Positions 1 through 11,652 of a DNA stretch of 64,000 bases are shown here, in pieces. Each line of letters begins with the position of its first letter. The first letter of the stretch is position 1. The notes beneath the pieces were generated by a model. The model was not told the origin of the DNA and did no database searches. It was given only the letters and a program-made list of their open reading frames with translations. Source of the DNA: Locusta migratoria (lineage: Eukaryota > Arthropoda > Insecta > Orthoptera > Acrididae); assembly GCA_026315105.1 (NCBI GenBank), contig CM048747.1:278787491-278851490 (forward strand), given 5' to 3'. Both the position numbers and the translations under genes were made by a program.

Positions 1-1250
1 ATCAATTTATCCAGTAGTTTCAAGAAACTAGAACAAATGGAACAGTAGCAGCAGATATTATCTCAGAAGCAAAGGCCATAGCTGAAAAGCTTAATTTGGA
101 TCCTCAATTCAAAGAGTTGCACAAACAAAAAGGAAAGAGGATGTTCGACGAAGATGGTGAAGATGAAAGCTGGGATTGGACTGCTGAAAAAAAAAAAAAA
201 ATAGTCCCACAACAGTCACAGAAATAATGGACCACATCATTCATCAACTGAGGAACAGGTTTCATGCATTACAAAATATAAAAAAATTTGTTTGGATTTT
301 TACATGAGGCTCAGCTGCAGACAAAGTATGATGACAAAATCCTGGCAAGCACTTAATTTGATACCAAGCATAAAAACTACAACTCCTGCAACAATATGCC
401 AAAATGGATTACAGGATGCATATCCAAATTTGATAAACGGCACTTAGGATTTTTGTTATGATGCCTGTTTCAGTTTCAGCAAATCACCGGAGTTTAAGTA
501 AATTGAAACAAATAATTATTATAATTAAATAAAAATATATTTAAGAAACAGAATGGCACAACAGTGTCTCACAGACTTAGGTATTATTAGTATTTAACAT
601 CAATTAGTTGTTAATATCTCATATGATGCTATTATTATTACTTTCGCCAAAAGGAAAGCTCGTATGATTAAGTTTTAGATTACATAATTCAAATAGGTAG
701 CAGCCTGTTGCAAATTTGTAATTGATTATTATTTACAATTACACATTTTGTGCAAATTAAGGACTGCTCACAATTTAAATTATTTATCCATTGTTGCCTC
801 CCAGCCAGCCATTATTAAGTGGAATAAAAATTACAGGTTACAGTTCTTGTTGATACCGATTCATTTTTTTTTTTTTTCAGTAAATATTTCAAGATTTTAT
901 TCTATCAGATATTATACTTGGAAAATTTGACTTTTTTAATCTGCATTTATTTTTTATTTAATAGTAAATATTTTGCATTGTTTGTGAAGATGTACTCGTA
1001 AAAAATTATCTTAAGATGGCGTAAGCCTGAAATTTTTAAATTTATTTTTATTTACATTTTTATCTGTATTTATTTATAACTGCATTCATACAGTACATGT
1101 TCTCTTGTTTGTGAATAAAAGATCTCAATAGGAACACAGTTTTTGTTGTTTTTATTAAATTTCATACTTTTGTAACTGCGACGAAGCGGAGCGGGGGGCC
1201 GCCAAATGACAATCTTGCGCCAGGCGCCAAAGTCCGTAGATCTGTCCTTG
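1..1250 (+). mobile_element. hAT transposon remnant: transposase C-terminal part and 3' end
   Basis: From about base 25 to 300 the plus strand reads as a decayed hAT transposase. It has EAKAIAEKLN and KRMFDEDGEDE blocks, then IIHQLRNRFHALQNI, which resembles the pre-dimerisation segment of ZMYM1-like hAT transposases. An A-run near 187-200 breaks the frame. The stretch 300-1150 is AT-rich and non-coding to my eye. The segment 1180-1250 (GGGGGGCCGCCAAATGAC, then GCGCCAGGCGCC, ending near CTGTCCTTG) looks like the 3' end common to this hAT group. The 5' half would lie outside the window, and no target duplication can be tested. Class assignment rests on recalled family similarity. Confidence 0.6.
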
Positions 1251-1689
1251 ACTTCTATGTTACTTGCAGAGTATTTATGTAGATTTAGATTTATTGTAAT
1301 GGGTATAAATCAACAAAAGTTATTAGTCACAAAATTATGTAATAGGGGTGGTAGGGTCATACACAACTGATTATTCACATGTTTGAGGCAATACATATTT
1401 TCCAATTAGCGATTTATAGAGGAATACATTATTGAAATACACATTTTCCATCCTCAGGAATTTGCGAGGATTCCTTCATTTTTACACCAGGTAATCTGTT
1501 ATCTCTTTGTGCAAATGTGATATTGACCTTGCTAATTTAGTACCATCTCATGCATCACATAAAAGCGGTGGTACTATAATGAAGAAACCCCCAGCTTGCT
1601 CTCCCTTTTTTTGGTTTATCTGATTACCTTTTGAAACACAATATGTCATCAAATATCTTGTCCTCTGTCAGATATAACAAACTGCTTTT
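1251..1689. other. unassigned AT-rich intronic/intergenic DNA
   Basis: No coding region, repeat boundary or RNA gene recognised. It probably belongs to the last visible intron of the Nrdp1 gene on the minus strand. Confidence 0.4.
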
Positions 1690-1885
1690 TACTTCAGCAA
1701 ACTGTCCCAAAATTTTCAAGGCAGCAAAAGTCGTTCCACTCTCTAAAAAAAGGTGAAAGGACTGATGTTAATAAGTACAGACCCACTTTCATCTTACATC
1801 ATATATATCAACAGTTCTTGAAGAAAACAGTATATGACGATATTACACAGTTTTAGGACAGAAACTGCTTATCAGGACATCAATA
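1690..1885 (+). pseudogene. non-LTR retrotransposon reverse transcriptase scrap
   Basis: The plus strand reads NCPKIFKAAKVVPLSKK and, after a +1 shift near 1750, KKGERTDVNKYRPTFIL. This is the RT block before and around the conserved YRPISLL motif of jockey/CR1-type LINEs (FPxxLKxAKVVPLxKKG...NYRPISLL). Only about 65 codons survive, with a frameshift and no domain on either side, so this is a dead fragment. Confidence 0.65.
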
Positions 1886-2790
1886 GTTGAGATTTTGGAA
1901 ACTGTTGCTAGTGAATGAGCCCTTGTACATATTATTAAATGAAATTTCGAATGTAATGAATGCAACAAAACACAGAATGGGTATAATGTATAGCTTTAAT
2001 GCAAGCTCTGATCTCAACCATGTGCCACTTTTGAGGAACAGATACAGTATGTAATGAATGGTATGCATTACATTTCACTGAAAGTGTGGGAATAACAACA
2101 ACAAACATACTAAATTGTAAAATCATTCTGTCAAAGTTGTGGTTAGAAGCAGTATTCAAGATTTCACACTTTGATAACTTGGGTTTAATATACCAGTTAC
2201 TTATTCATCCCATAATTAACATTACTGCTTAAGAGAAGGAAAATAAATGCATATTTTACTTTTTATTATTGCTATCTTTAGACCAAGGTGTCAGAATCAA
2301 AGATCCTAATAAAACGAAAAATAATCCCAAAATTTCTTGGTCTGAGATATGGGGAATATTACAGAATACAGACGTTTAAAACAACAACAGACATAGGATG
2401 TAGCACTGTGCATATATTTTTCAGACATTCTGTAACAATAAAATTGGAATATTTGGAACTTTACACACTCTAATTACATATCACATTTTGTTTTTGGGAC
2501 AACTTGCATAAGCAACATTTACTATGCAGGTAAAATTTTTGAAAGTAATGAAATGCCTATCTGTTGTACCACTAAACTTGTCACCAGTGATACTATAAAA
2601 ATGCAACCATAAAGCAGTGTGCTTTGTATAATTATATTTATTAAAAAATTAAATGAGTCTTAGCATTATCATTCTGATACTGAATTTCCAGCTAACAAAC
2701 AACTTTAAATAAGGAACAGTAGAGTAACTGTTGATTTCAAATTTATTATATGAAGATTAGAGAGTAAAAATTCTTAGCAGGAAGAATTTA
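1886..2790. other. unassigned AT-rich DNA
   Basis: Only short chance reading frames on both strands; no domain motif, splice-flanked exon or repeat boundary was found. Confidence 0.4.
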
Positions 2791-2819
2791 TATATAAAGT
2801 AGATGAGGTTTACTTACCC

Positions 2820-2850
<31 letters not shown>

Positions 2851-2980
2851 GTTTTCACAACTATTTGTTGCTTCTTCAGGCAAAGAGCAGGGAAGGAGGG
2901 AAAACGAAAGGATGTGGGTTTAAAGAAGTGCATCAGGAGTCATTCCAATCCATATGGCATATGTCTGCCTTGGTGTGTGT

Positions 2981-3035
<55 letters not shown>

Positions 3036-3198
3036 CACCTACACTTTTTCCCCAAAGATAAGTCTTTCCTCTCCCAGAATTGGAATGACTCCTCACCCGC
3101 TCCTTTAAACCCACATCCTTTACTTTTCCCTCTCTTTCCCTGCTCTTTGCCTAATGGAGCAACATATGGTTGTGAAAGCTTTGTGAGTGAGTGAGTGA

Positions 3199-3263
<65 letters not shown>

Positions 3264-3340
3264 TTTTTTTTTTATTTATGTTACTGTCACATAACTGTGC
3301 TCCTTCGCCTGGGAAGTAAACCTCATCTACTTTTTATATA
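2791..3340. repeat. 550-bp fold-back (palindromic) element with GT core
   Basis: The left end (TATATAAAGTAGATGAGG from 2791) is the inverse of the right end (CCTCATCTACTTTTTATATA ending at 3340). The inner arms also pair: a stretch around 2865-2965 (GGCAAAGAGCAGGGAA, GGATGTGGGTTTAAAG, AGTCATTCCAAT) recurs reverse-complemented at about 3078-3175. The loop holds (GT)n at about 2983-3032, and a (GAGT)n(GT)n tract lies at about 3185-3260. A C-run and (CA)n sit at 2817-2850. The unit resembles the 3'-tail sequence of the Penelope-like elements farther right, joined tail to tail. The two cysteine/valine-rich reading frames here are microsatellite artefacts. Confidence 0.8.
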
Positions 3341-4079
3341 TATTTTATGAACGGTAGAGGAAGAGACACAAGCATAATTTGTGAATTTTTGACAAGGAAA
3401 TGTCATTTACAAGTATAGATCTCCCTTTTGACATATACGTAGAAAAAATTGAATAATTATTACTATGCCATTTAGCAGACAAAATAGAAGAAATGATAAT
3501 CTGAACATTTTAATATTAAAACAGCACCTGAAAAGATGATCACTGGGTCACAGAAAGGCACATCAAAAAATTAACTTTAAACACAAACTTAAATCATACA
3601 TGTTTTACAACTCCTACTCCATAACAGACAAAAGAAAGCTGCCATATATTCCACTTAAAAAATTTAGCGCAATTGTCAAACTAATGTGTAGAAATCAGTA
3701 AGTAGCTGCAATTACAATCAATGGAACAAACTAACAGCTTTGGCATCTAGAAAATTAAAGGTAATAAGGAAAATGATGTTACCTAAGTTCTACTTATGGT
3801 GAAATTTGAACTTTCATCGGTTTAGGCATTTTCTGGACTGATTAAGTTGTATCAGCTTATAATCAATGAGGGACAGTTCACAACTTCTATATGAACAACT
3901 GTCAACTTCAATGCACTTTCATAATCAGATGAAAACATGTTTACATTTAGGGCTGTTTATCTCACTGAAAATGGAAGACAAAAGCATACTAAGTGAGTTT
4001 GGTTGCCAATTACTGGTCAACTCTGCCCTCATTTTCATTTGTAATCAGAAATCTAACAAAGTTAGATTTCACTATTACC
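3341..4079. other. unassigned DNA
   Basis: AT-rich with no supported gene. A short palindrome (AATCTAACAAAGTTAGATT) lies near 4050 next to the Penelope-like element. Confidence 0.35.
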
Positions 4080-6505
4080 TTCCATTTTCCTAACACCATC
4101 CCTGCTCCAGTGGACATATGCTCCATCCTTTCCCGGCTAAGACCCTACAATCTATTTCGTAAATGTCGTCCAAGCCATGGAATACTTCCCAATGGCCTAA
4201 CCATTAAAATTCCATTCTCTGGATCCCACCAATCTTTCACGGTGACCTACAGTACCTGTTCAGATTTGTTACTACAAAAACACCTCTCCATGGTACATAA
4301 ATCCCTGAAACACCTAACTCCCTCTGCAAGACAATGTGTAATCCACACTACATACACCCCATCTCTCAAACAGACCCTTGCTCTTCAACACCTGGAGGAG
4401 CACTCTACATCACCTCCCCAAGTTATCCAGCCTGCTGATACCCTACTGCCACCATGGTGCACCACTATCCAAACCCTATTCTACCAACATTGTTCCTCCT
4501 CGTGAATCATTGATAGTACCCAGACTGTGCCTAGTTGATATTCTGAACTTACCACATCCTTCCAAACTCCCTACCAACACTCCACAACACACAAAACTAA
4601 AACATTACCAGCAGACTATGGTTAATGATGTCCGCAAAAAACCTTCATCCCACAGAAGTTTGTCTATCCTAAAGTCTTCCTTCAGCTCTACACTGCAATT
4701 CTATCAACTGTACTTGTCAAAGACCTACTGTTCCATTTTTTTCCTCCAATGAAAATACTACTCTGTCACAATTCCTTTAACCCCAGACAACCCAATCCCA
4801 ACAACATACCTGCCATCTCCCAGTTCATAGTACATCCAAACAAGACCCCCCCCCCCCCCCGTACTCCCACACACACTCCAAATTCAGCACCCCCTCCCCA
4901 GTCACCCTCCAGGTATCTCTCACCACCAACTTTGCATTACTATCTTTTCCTAAGTCCCTTCCTAAGAACACAAGCTTTCAGTAGAACATTCCTGGCAATC
5001 ATCATCTCTGGAGACGAAGGTTTGATCACTGTTGAGGTAAATAACAGTGTCTATCTGGCAGACGGCCTCTGGCAACTTTCTGACTCTTCCGCCTACAAGT
5101 TGTGCCAGAATTACCCAATCCCAAAAGTCTAACAATATCCCCAATCCCTCTTGAAATAATAGAGCCCATCTCAGAACCTCTCCCCTGAATCCACCTTCCT
5201 CCTCAGCCCAACAGCATAACATGCACCCACCTGCTACATGCACCCCAAAATCCACAAATCAAATAAAAATGGATGCCAAATTGTAGCTCGTTCCCTATGC
5301 CCTTTAAACTCCAAGCCCAATACCTCATTTGAAATAACCTTTCCTAACTATATTCTAACAAATAACTACTTTTCCTTTAAGTATACAATCAAATCTGTCG
5401 CACAGCCAACCTATTTATGGGTTATCTGGAAGAAGTCTACCTAGCCTCCCAAAGACCTGGTTCAGGTCACTGATATTTTCGTGATTTGGACAACCTACCC
5501 TTCTGCCTTCACAGCCCCAACTACTCCTCGCTAATCTGCTTTCCTCAACCCATTGTGTCCTATTCCTGCATACAATCGTATATCACACTACTCTATTCCC
5601 TATTTACTTATTCCTGTTCCTATCTTGACTGGAATATGGTTGCCATTTAACTAAGCAGCAGTTTCAGCTTTGAAATTATTGTTCCTGTTTTATCATGGAA
5701 TAAGACTATCCACTGGCAGCTCCTGCAGTAACGTGGTAGGTGTTTCAACTGTATGAATTGTGTTTTGGCAAAACTCTTATGAAAATTTATTTTGCATAGT
5801 TCAACCTGTGAACAAGATCCTGCTAAGGAAAGGCCCAGTTTTCAAGCCATAATGCCATGCATTCCTGAGCAATTACTCCATTTTGGAAAGTGGCCGAGCA
5901 TAACAGGTTTGATTTCAATGACAGCTTCGCAACCCATGTCATTTGGATCCCCTCTGATTCTAGCATCTTTTCTGAACTGCGCAGATGGGAGCTAACGTTA
6001 CAGTACCTTCTCCACTCCTGAAATTATTCAGGTTTCGACTTTGGTTACCATTTTTCCAACTCACCCGGCACCCAACAGCTCCTGTCCCCTCTATTCTACA
6101 CCCCTCACAATTCTTTTCTTGTTAACTACCATCAACACATCCCCGTTTAGCTCCTCTCCCCCCCCTCCCCCCACCACATTCCTAAGCGGTTTCTCTTTCC
6201 ACCCATCAAGTATCTGCATGCTCCATAAGGCAATACTATATCTACCCCACTACTGCCTTGCATCCTTCCCGTTCACCCTCCATCACCACAGAATGTTACT
6301 CTGAATACTGCAGCCATAAATGATGGCTCTGTGTCTGAGTTGTGCCTGTATGAAAGAGTATGCATCCTTTTTCTGATGAAGGCTGTGGACAAAAGCTAAG
6401 CTGTGTGTGTATGAGTATATTACTATGTGCCTGTCTCAATTCGACAAAATGTCTTTGCAATGGATTGCAAACTGCCCTAATTACATTATGCTTTTCATCA
6501 TATTT
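4080..6505 (+). mobile_element. Penelope-like element copy, decayed (RT plus GIY-YIG remnants)
   Basis: Penelope-like elements encode a reverse transcriptase fused to a GIY-YIG nuclease. Near 5235 the plus strand reads CYMHPKIHKSNKNG, the PLE-specific PKIHKxN motif. Around 5330-5520 come NYILTNNYFSFK and VTDIFVIW, matching the region through the catalytic FIDDIFxIW box, with the aspartate pair degraded. At about 5907-6020 the frame reads FNDSFATHVIWIP and FSELRRWELTLQYLL, the end of the GIY-YIG domain. The interval 5520-5790 lacks the expected linker and nuclease start. From 6040 a C-rich 3' UTR leads to CTGATGAAGGCTGTGGAC at 6375. Stops and frameshifts throughout show that it is inactive. 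Boundaries are approximate. Confidence 0.75.
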
Positions 6506-6599
6506 TACAATGAAAAATCTGATTGGAATATTAATAATAGAGGATACATAACAACTCACTGTAAAGACATTCGTGAAGTCACTGACGAACACACAAAAT

Positions 6600-6800
6600 A
6601 GACAATCACATTCAAACAACCAAGTGCTGGAGAGGCTGGAAATGGTATTTGTGTGTGCATAGTTATGTCCGAGTGATGGTGTGAATGTATGTGTTTCTTT
6701 TTCTCTTGAAGGCCATGACCAAAAATTTAAGTTGTGTGAAAGTGATTGTCTATTTGACATGCCAGTCAGCAGCTCAGAAAATGGGTTTTCATTACATTGT
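6600..6800 (+). repeat. second Penelope-like 3' tail
   Basis: The segment around 6705-6755 (CTTGAAGGCCATGACC, then a GTGTGAAAGTG-type run) is a diverged repeat of the tail at 6375-6480. It suggests two tails in tandem, as is common for Penelope-like insertions. Confidence 0.45.
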
Positions 6801-7330
6801 TGACATTTCAACACTGGTGTTCCATTGCTGTGGTCCTTGGTACAATAACCAATAACGAAACTGGCATCTATCAGAAAATGTGAACCACAGTTACTGTAAA
6901 ATGGATTTTCTAAATAAAGGGAAATTGAAAAAAAGTTATAATTAATGTGATAAAACATAGCAAAACTATGAATTTGATTATTACATTACTGTTGAGGATC
7001 TCTGTGTTGAGATTGGATTTTATGATCTTCCCTTCTTTCTCATCATATAAGAATACAAACAGGAAATACAATGCTTACTCTTCATACATACATCACAGTC
7101 ACAAGTTGTCAAAAATTGTCCACCTTAAAGGTTTATGCATGGAACTGTGCCCTATATATTTGTTTTCTAACTTATGAGAAGTTAGAAATTTCTCGTTATA
7201 ATAGTCAACTTCTAATCTGTTATGTAGTATGCAACAGTTAACTCTTGTAATCTTTGATATGCCATATGTACCCACAAATTGATACTTTTGGAGTTACATT
7301 TGGTTTTGCTATGGTGGTCTAACTACGGTC
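6801..7330. other. unassigned DNA
   Basis: No gene, repeat boundary or RNA seen. Confidence 0.35.
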
Positions 7331-8335
7331 TCTTGGATGAACATTGACCCAGTCGGTGGAATGTGGGGTAACCAGAGCAGACGGCATGTCTTGTGAATCT
7401 GAACAAAACAAAAATATTCCTATTCCTTTCTGGGTTCCATTGTGTGTGCTATGTCTGGTAAATATGAGGTTGCTCTGAAATATATTGAGAATGAGGAAGA
7501 GTGATGTGTGACTGTAGACTGGGTTTGTATGAGTGAGATTTTGATGACAGTACGAGGATAGGTAGCAACCCACTGTGAAGATGATCTTTGAGCACGTAGA
7601 AAAGACATTTACATAACTTTTCTTTTTGGCCACAGCCTTAATCAGATAAAGAGCATACATACATACATACATACATACATACATACATCCAAGCTATCAG
7701 GTCCAACTCATGCACACATTACCATTATCTTTGGTCACTGTGGGGTAGGGTGGATAAGAAAGGGGAATGGCAGGCAGGAGAAGGGGGAAGGAGTGGAGAG
7801 GGATGGATACAGGGCCATGGTGGAGGTAGAACTTTCCACATTGCTTAGTGGATAGTAAAGGTACTGATAGATGTGACTATGAGATGCAATTTGGAATGCA
7901 ATACTGGGAAGGGGGAGGCAGGTGAGAAAAGAGGACGTATATTTTGGGGTAGAGCAGATTTAAATAATAAAAAATAGGCAGCAAATAGTTGTTAAAGAGA
8001 CACGAATTGGGAGGTGTAGGTGCATCAGGTGCAGGTGTAGGTGAAGATTGTTTACCTTAGGTTGAGCACTGATAATTTCCAGACCATAGAGGGTACTATA
8101 AGGTATCTGTAAAGTTCAGAACAACTGGTGGAGAAAGAGAGGATGAAGATGGCCTGGGTTGTAAAGCGTGTTTATTCAGTTGCATGCTGTGCTAACAGAG
8201 TGATCCACCCTGCTTTTGGCCACAGTTTGACGGTGGCCATTCATTGTGATGGACAGCCAACCGGTAGTCATACCCATGTAAAAATCTGTGTAGTGATTGC
8301 AGCAGAGTTGGAAAAACACATAGCTGCTTTCACTG
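7331..8335 (-). mobile_element. Penelope-like element copy, 3' part only, with GIY-YIG fragment
   Basis: On the minus strand, from about 8310 to 8165, the reading YMGMTTGWLSITMNGHRQ then TVAKSRVDHSV matches the GIY-YIG nuclease core of the family (YVGxT...R..GH...V). Downstream on the minus strand are a UTR-like purine/pyrimidine-biased stretch (8100-7700), a (CATA)n microsatellite at 7651-7686, and the tail motif GATTAAGGCTGTGGCC near 7640. Everything 5' of the nuclease is absent. It lies in opposite orientation to the copy at 4080-6505. Confidence 0.7.
7651..7686. repeat. (CATA)n microsatellite
   Basis: About nine perfect CATA units in the tail of the minus-strand Penelope-like fragment. 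Confidence 0.95.
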
Positions 8336-10544
8336 GAAGCCTGGCCTCTGTGGAACTTCGATTTTACATTCCCCTATTTTACGTTTTTCACAATTTCACA
8401 CCATAAATTCATAGCCCCTGAGAAAAACTCATAAGATCAATGTTAAAAATTCCCTGATTTTACATTTATTACTAGTAAGGTTAACCTCGATTCTATGTTC
8501 TTACTCAATGCCTTGCTTTACTACTCCCCCCCCCCTCCAACTGATATTTGATGTGACTGAACATGTAAGTGACACTAAAGGCAGACAATTCACACCGTCT
8601 TTTGTGACTGGATTTAGTGGTACAAGAGATCCACAGTGAACGGTATTTGTGTAGCATGACTGCCATCTGGCAGTAGAACAGGAAGTTGGTATGTGCAGCT
8701 CTTAACTCTTGTTTCACCACTTTCACACAATGGGGTACAGTGGTAAGCTTTTAAAAAAAATCAAGTTTGATTTCATTGCATTCATTTGCTTCATTTCAGT
8801 ACCTCAGCTAGGAAGAACTGCCAATTATTTGTTGGTGGGAAAGTCATCACGAAATGAGAAAAACAAGTAATGAATTTAATATTGGCTAAACAATAAATCT
8901 TAATTGGATCTGCAGAAAGGTGAAGCAACCTGTCACTTGAAAGGTGACTACTTTGCTAGTACAGCTTGTAATCCAGTAGACAGAAATCTTTGCAACAATA
9001 AATTGTGTTTTTGCACACTTTTTTTACAGATTATGATGTTGTGGGTGGTATCTATTAATGAGGGAGTTGCACGACTTTAATGGAACTCTCTGATACAGTA
9101 GTACAATGCTCTTCTATTTGCATGTCCCTTATTTGTAACAGAAAACTACAATGTGCAGTACTTTAATTAATTTTTTATCAATAGATAAAAAATTTAAAAT
9201 GCTAAAATCATAGAAAAACTACTCTGACTGAAACAATCCACAGAAGGTGAAGAGCAGAGTATGGATAATTGGAAGTTCATTGTTGTATATGCAGTCATTA
9301 CACTTTCATGTGATTTGGCCAAATGAAAAATCTTGTTTCAGACATGAACAATAATTTAAACAAAAAAGTCAAGCATTTTTGCTAGCAGACTACTTACACT
9401 TACATATAGCCTACTAAAACTAGTTGCCACTAGCACAGGGACTGGTGCACAATTAGTTGCATTTCTTGGAATTCCAGTGATGCCTTTAAATATTATTGTG
9501 AAGAAATGTGAAGACATCAAGAACTACTTATACCTTTTATGAATCTTTTTCTATGAAGAGAAAATCGATAAAGATGTCATCAGTTGAATCAATTCTCTCG
9601 ACTTAGTTCAAGCAAATGTTGCCACAGACAGCACTATCTTGATAGAAATGGCATTAAATATTGCTGCAAAGTTGGGAATTGATTATTAGCATCTGATGGA
9701 TGGAAAAATCTCTTAAAAACGTGTGTTTTGTTGTATAATTCATAGTTTCAGCATGATGGAAAATAGCTCAATTACATCATATCCAGATACCAATTTCAAT
9801 TTTTGAGAAGTTTATACTTGCTGTGACAAAGTGTATAAATACTGTAATGTAAGCTTAAGTCTGCCAGCAGCAGTGTTTTCCTATCACTTATAGGTTGGCA
9901 TTGTGTAACACTGTGTAGCTAATGGTATGTTACTTTAATATAACCAATACAACCAATGAGAGGCGGGAAAAGATGTAATGGATTTATAGTGGCAAAATTG
10001 GAAAGATTGTCTGATTTGGTTTGTTTAGAAGTGTAAATTTGTGGTTGTGTGTTGTATTTCTGTACACTTATTGTAGGCCATTCCATTAAACTGATTCAAT
10101 TAAGTGTATACATAACTTTTTACAATACAAACTGACCCACATATGTTCACCCATCCACCTACCTAGCACTATGATTTTTAATTAAAACACAATTATTTGA
10201 AACATGGTTCATTTGACAAGGAGATTACTTTTCTTGTGCACACAGAAAAATCTCATTTTTATTGCACTTTTCTTCACATCATGGAACTCATCTCCTATTG
10301 CCTCATTCTACACATACAGCAAGCACTGACAACATTCCTACACTGCACATGTAAGAACACCACTGGCGCTATTCCAGATGTTACTATTGTTAATATAATT
10401 TTGTACACTTACATCAATAACATCTAATGTAGATCTAATGGAGAGGACTATCATTTTTAATCATGTACAAATGCCAATCACATTTGTTTTTGCTCACATT
10501 TTGTGGGTTTTAACAGTTTTCATCAATTCTGCATTTTTTAAGTA
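8336..10544. other. unassigned AT-rich DNA
   Basis: About 2.2 kb without a recognisable gene. I looked for the missing last Nrdp1 exon here and found no matching minus-strand peptide. Confidence 0.4.
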
Positions 10545-10690
10545 TGGACCAGACAAAAACATAAAATAGGGGTTTTACTGTAGTTGTTTTCACAGGTGCT
10601 CTGGCCTGTGATGGGACTGGAGTAGGAAGTACTGGTGTGTGGATTGGACAGTCTTGAATTGGGGTCTTCCACAGGGCTTCTTATTTTTAT
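10545..10690 (-). pseudogene. Penelope-like coding fragment
   Basis: The minus strand reads WKTPIQDCPIHTPVLPTP followed by a decayed APVKTT segment. This matches the linker of these Penelope-like elements between the RT and the GIY-YIG domain (CKTCPIHPP...YSSPVT...ATCET). It is about 45 codons long, with both ends lost. Confidence 0.5.
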
Positions 10691-11020
10691 TATTTGTTTA
10701 TGTTCTTGCTCCCCCTTAGCACCACCCATTTCTGCTTCCCCGCCTCCCTCCCTTAACTGCACTCCAAGTTAGATTTCATACTATCATTTACTTTTGGCCA
10801 GGAAATGTGGAATGTTCTACCTGCATCACTGCCCTGCATCCATCCACCTCCACTCCGCTCCTGTCCTGTCCCCTCCTCAATCACTTACAGTGTAATCACT
10901 GGTAAGGTGTGAATTGGGCTGCAGCAGCTAGACATGTTGGTAAAGTGTGCATGTAGGTTGTTTGGGGTTTTTTGAGGAGGTTGCTGAAAATTTTAAGTTT
11001 TGTGAATGTGAACATTATTC
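10691..11020 (+). repeat. Penelope-like 3' UTR-like fragment
   Basis: The C-rich stretch 10715-10880 (CACCTCCACTCCGCTCCTG and similar) mirrors the 3' UTR of the copies at 6040-6300 and, reversed, 7740-7830. It abuts an oppositely oriented coding fragment, so this spot is a rearranged junction. Confidence 0.4.
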
Positions 11021-11179
11021 TGTATTCTAGCTGGTTTCTGGAATACTTCATAGCTGAAGTCATTATTTGGCCATAATACAATCACCAAGTGGCCCTAGTA
11101 AAACTTACTATGATATTTCATTTAATCTTCAACTATGCCTTTTAGGTCGAGTAATGATCATGTGATTTTTTTTCCTTTG

Positions 11180-11181
<2 letters not shown>

Positions 11182-11233
<52 letters not shown>

Positions 11234-11248
11234 TCACTCACTCACTCA
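11182..11248. repeat. (CA)n(CTCA)n compound microsatellite
   Basis: About 22 CA units followed by about five CTCA/CACT units. It is the inverse of the (GAGT)n(GT)n tract in the fold-back element at 2791-3340. Confidence 0.95.
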
Positions 11249-11496
11249 AACATGAGTACATTAGTTGCTTAGGGAGGAAAAGAGTTTAGAAAATACTGGC
11301 AAATATATAATGTCAAATTTTGTAATTAATAGCAGCCAGTAGATGAGGCAATACTATGTACTATATTGACCTTGCATATATCATTAGACACTTAATATCA
11401 CATTTATAAACAGGTTACAAGATTTAACATGAGTAGGTAAGTGTTGTATACTGGTATTAAATTTCAGTATATCTCATGTTTAGACAGCTTATTTAC

Positions 11497-11652
11497 CTGC
11501 AAAACATCATCAGGGGTTGAAATCATTCCACCCCATCTTGTTACTCTTGCCCTTGTTAAGGAATTCGACCACCTCAGGACTTCATCTCTTTCCATTTGGT
11601 CAGCTATAGCTCTCATCGCTGGGTTAGATATACGCATTGCTCGCATAAAGTC
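11497..11652 (-). CDS. elgi/RNF41 homolog: Nrdp1/RNF41-like E3 ubiquitin ligase, coding exon 4 (partial gene)
   Basis: A 156-bp, phase-0 exon with acceptor TTTTCCAG before 11652 and donor GTAAAT after 11497. It encodes residues 175-226 and includes RARVTRWGGMISTPDDVLQ, nearly identical to the stretch opening the C-terminal USP8/ErbB3-interacting domain of animal RNF41. The following exon, about 90 codons in vertebrate RNF41, was not found between 1 and 11496. It most likely lies to the left of the window. Strong conservation across an 8.8-kb intron argues that the gene is intact rather than a pseudogene. Confidence 0.9.

Noticed and set aside
2803..3194. Long cysteine-valine-rich reading frames
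   Set aside because: They are translations of the (GT)n/(CA)n microsatellite within a palindrome; no start context or domain.
5787..6000. Last Nrdp1 exon on the minus strand
   Set aside because: The plus strand here clearly encodes the end of a Penelope-like GIY-YIG domain, and the minus-strand reading does not match the expected conserved C-terminus.
7651..7686. CRISPR-like or other regular array
   Set aside because: It is a simple (CATA)n microsatellite; no spacer-separated repeats occur anywhere in the window.
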